From Delphinapterus leucas (taxonomy: Eukaryota > Chordata > Mammalia > Artiodactyla > Monodontidae), in NCBI RefSeq assembly GCF_002288925.2, contig NW_022098076.1:74725873-74789872 (forward strand): a stretch of 64,000 bases of DNA, given 5' to 3'. Made by a program: the position numbers and the translations under genes. Shown here piece after piece: positions 63,086 through 64,000 of the stretch; within the stretch, counting starts at the first letter, position 1; each line of letters opens with the position of its first letter. The notes below the pieces were generated by a model. It did not search any database. It saw only the letters and a list, made by a program, of their open reading frames with translations, and had not been told where the DNA came from.

Positions 63086-64000
63086 CTCTCAGACCTTTTC
63101 TCTTGGGGGAACTGAGGCAAAGGGATCAGCTGATTGAATTAGCACCTCCTGGAGCCCCTCGTCCTGCCAGCCCAGCCAGGGACTCCAAAGTTAAGCCACT
63201 GAGACGCTTTCAAGGATGAAACTCTAGATGATACAGACCATCTGCCTTTGCCTTGGCGTTTGGGCAAGCTGGTGGAGAGGGTCTGTTAATTTTCTCTGCT
63301 CTCAACCTGACAAATACACTAGGTGGAAAAGAGGGATGGGGGAGGGGGTTGTGCTAAAGAGGGTCCTGGACATCTGCAGGGGCCCAGCCTGGACATCAGT
63401 CTTTATCATGCAAAGTGGGCATCCCTCAGTGCTATCAGACGGGAAGCTGGAATGAACAAAGCCAAGGGGCCAGTGGCTAAAGTAATGATGGCTGAAGCTA
63501 AATCTGCTTAATCCTGAACAACCTGGGTTATTTATTTCACTTAGCAGAGGGGGAAGGGGAAAGGGAGATGGAGGAGGGAGGGGAGCAAGAGGAGAAGGAG
63601 GGCCCTGCAAGGGCAGAGGTGGTCTCCAGGCCTCCAGGGAAACCCCTTCCTGCAGACCCTGGCCGGCCTTGCGGGCTGAGCCCTGCTCCCCCTGAGACAG
63701 TCTTTCCTCTACCTGCTCCGTGTATCACTTCCCTTCTCGAGCACCTCTTTGACTCCTCACTGTCTCACTGACTCCCCTTCCAGGTATTCTTTCCAGATTC
63801 TTTCCTCTTCCTCCTCCCTCCAGGTTAACCTGACTACCCCGTCAGGAATGTCTTTCCCTCCGAAGTGACGCAGACCCTGACCTATACTCCCCTCTATAAC
63901 TGAACCCAAAGCCTGCTTCCTGCCGTTTCTTCTCGGGGCTCTGATTATCTAAAGCCAAAGCTCCCCTCACTAACCCTCCTCTTCTCCTGGTCCCGGGACC
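63086..64000. other. Unique sequence with a purine tract
   Basis: Nothing recognised. A G/A-rich tract (GGGGAAGGGGAAAGGGAG) lies at 63548-63605 and a T/C-rich stretch follows at 63740-63990. Open frames have no domain. The window ends inside this stretch. Confidence 0.5.

Noticed and set aside
1..64000. CRISPR array, operon, tRNA or rRNA genes
   Set aside because: No regularly spaced identical repeats with unique spacers, and no cloverleaf tRNA with a complete A box, anticodon arm and B box outside the SINEs. The tRNA-like signals belong to CHR SINEs.

Overview
The window is non-coding nuclear DNA from a mammal, almost certainly a cetacean. The main evidence is about 15 copies of tRNA-Glu-derived CHR-type SINEs, in a short form (~120 bp), a middle form (~200-220 bp) and a long form (~300-330 bp). 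They occur with L1 3' ends of cetartiodactyl type and with old pan-mammalian repeats (MIR, L2, MER20-like hAT elements, MLT1 LTRs). The sharp middle SINE form suggests a toothed whale or close relative; I cannot name a species. I found no protein-coding exon, tRNA, rRNA, CRISPR array or bacterial/phage operon. Every long open frame I checked is either a repeat translated in an arbitrary frame or has no recognisable domain or codon structure.

Layout. 1-2.8 kb: MIR pieces and five CHR SINEs, several with clear target-site duplications (TSDs). 2.8-13.3 kb: mostly unique DNA with MIR and L2 fragments, one MLT1 LTR, a 93-bp L1 stub with a clear TSD and a TTCC microsatellite. 13.3-16.8 kb: a locally duplicated ~220-bp segment (14082-14304 and 15315-15533), L2, a GT repeat and an MLT1-class LTR. 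17-24.2 kb: an L1 with a GT tract, an inverted repeat, MIRs and SINEs. 24-32 kb: MIR, MER20-like, L1 ORF1 remnants split by a long SINE, and a ~700-bp ancient repeat. 32.6-33.8 kb: an old L1 split by a 473-bp solo ERV LTR with a perfect 4-bp TSD. 34-39 kb: MIR and L2 with unique DNA. 40-43.4 kb: two L1 pieces in opposite orientation, a long TA microsatellite and an hAT MITE with an 8-bp TSD. 44-48.6 kb: three MaLR-class LTR fragments, a small MITE and a long SINE. 49-54.4 kb: three middle-form SINEs, an old GC-rich repeat and L1 pieces. 56-64 kb: LTR-like and L2 remnants, a ~165-bp TTTC tract, paired MIRs, a chimeric SINE, two more SINEs and a MER20-like element.

Nothing here acts as a gene set. 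What the window records is layered transposition: eutherian-era MIR, L2, MER and MLT1 fossils cut by later L1, ERV and CHR insertions. The best leads are the nested solo LTR, the local duplication, the mosaic SINE and a possible inverted (twin-primed) L1. Repeat family names come from memory of consensus sequences and were not checked against a library. Boundaries are good to a few bases where a TSD is stated and to about 10-30 bases elsewhere.
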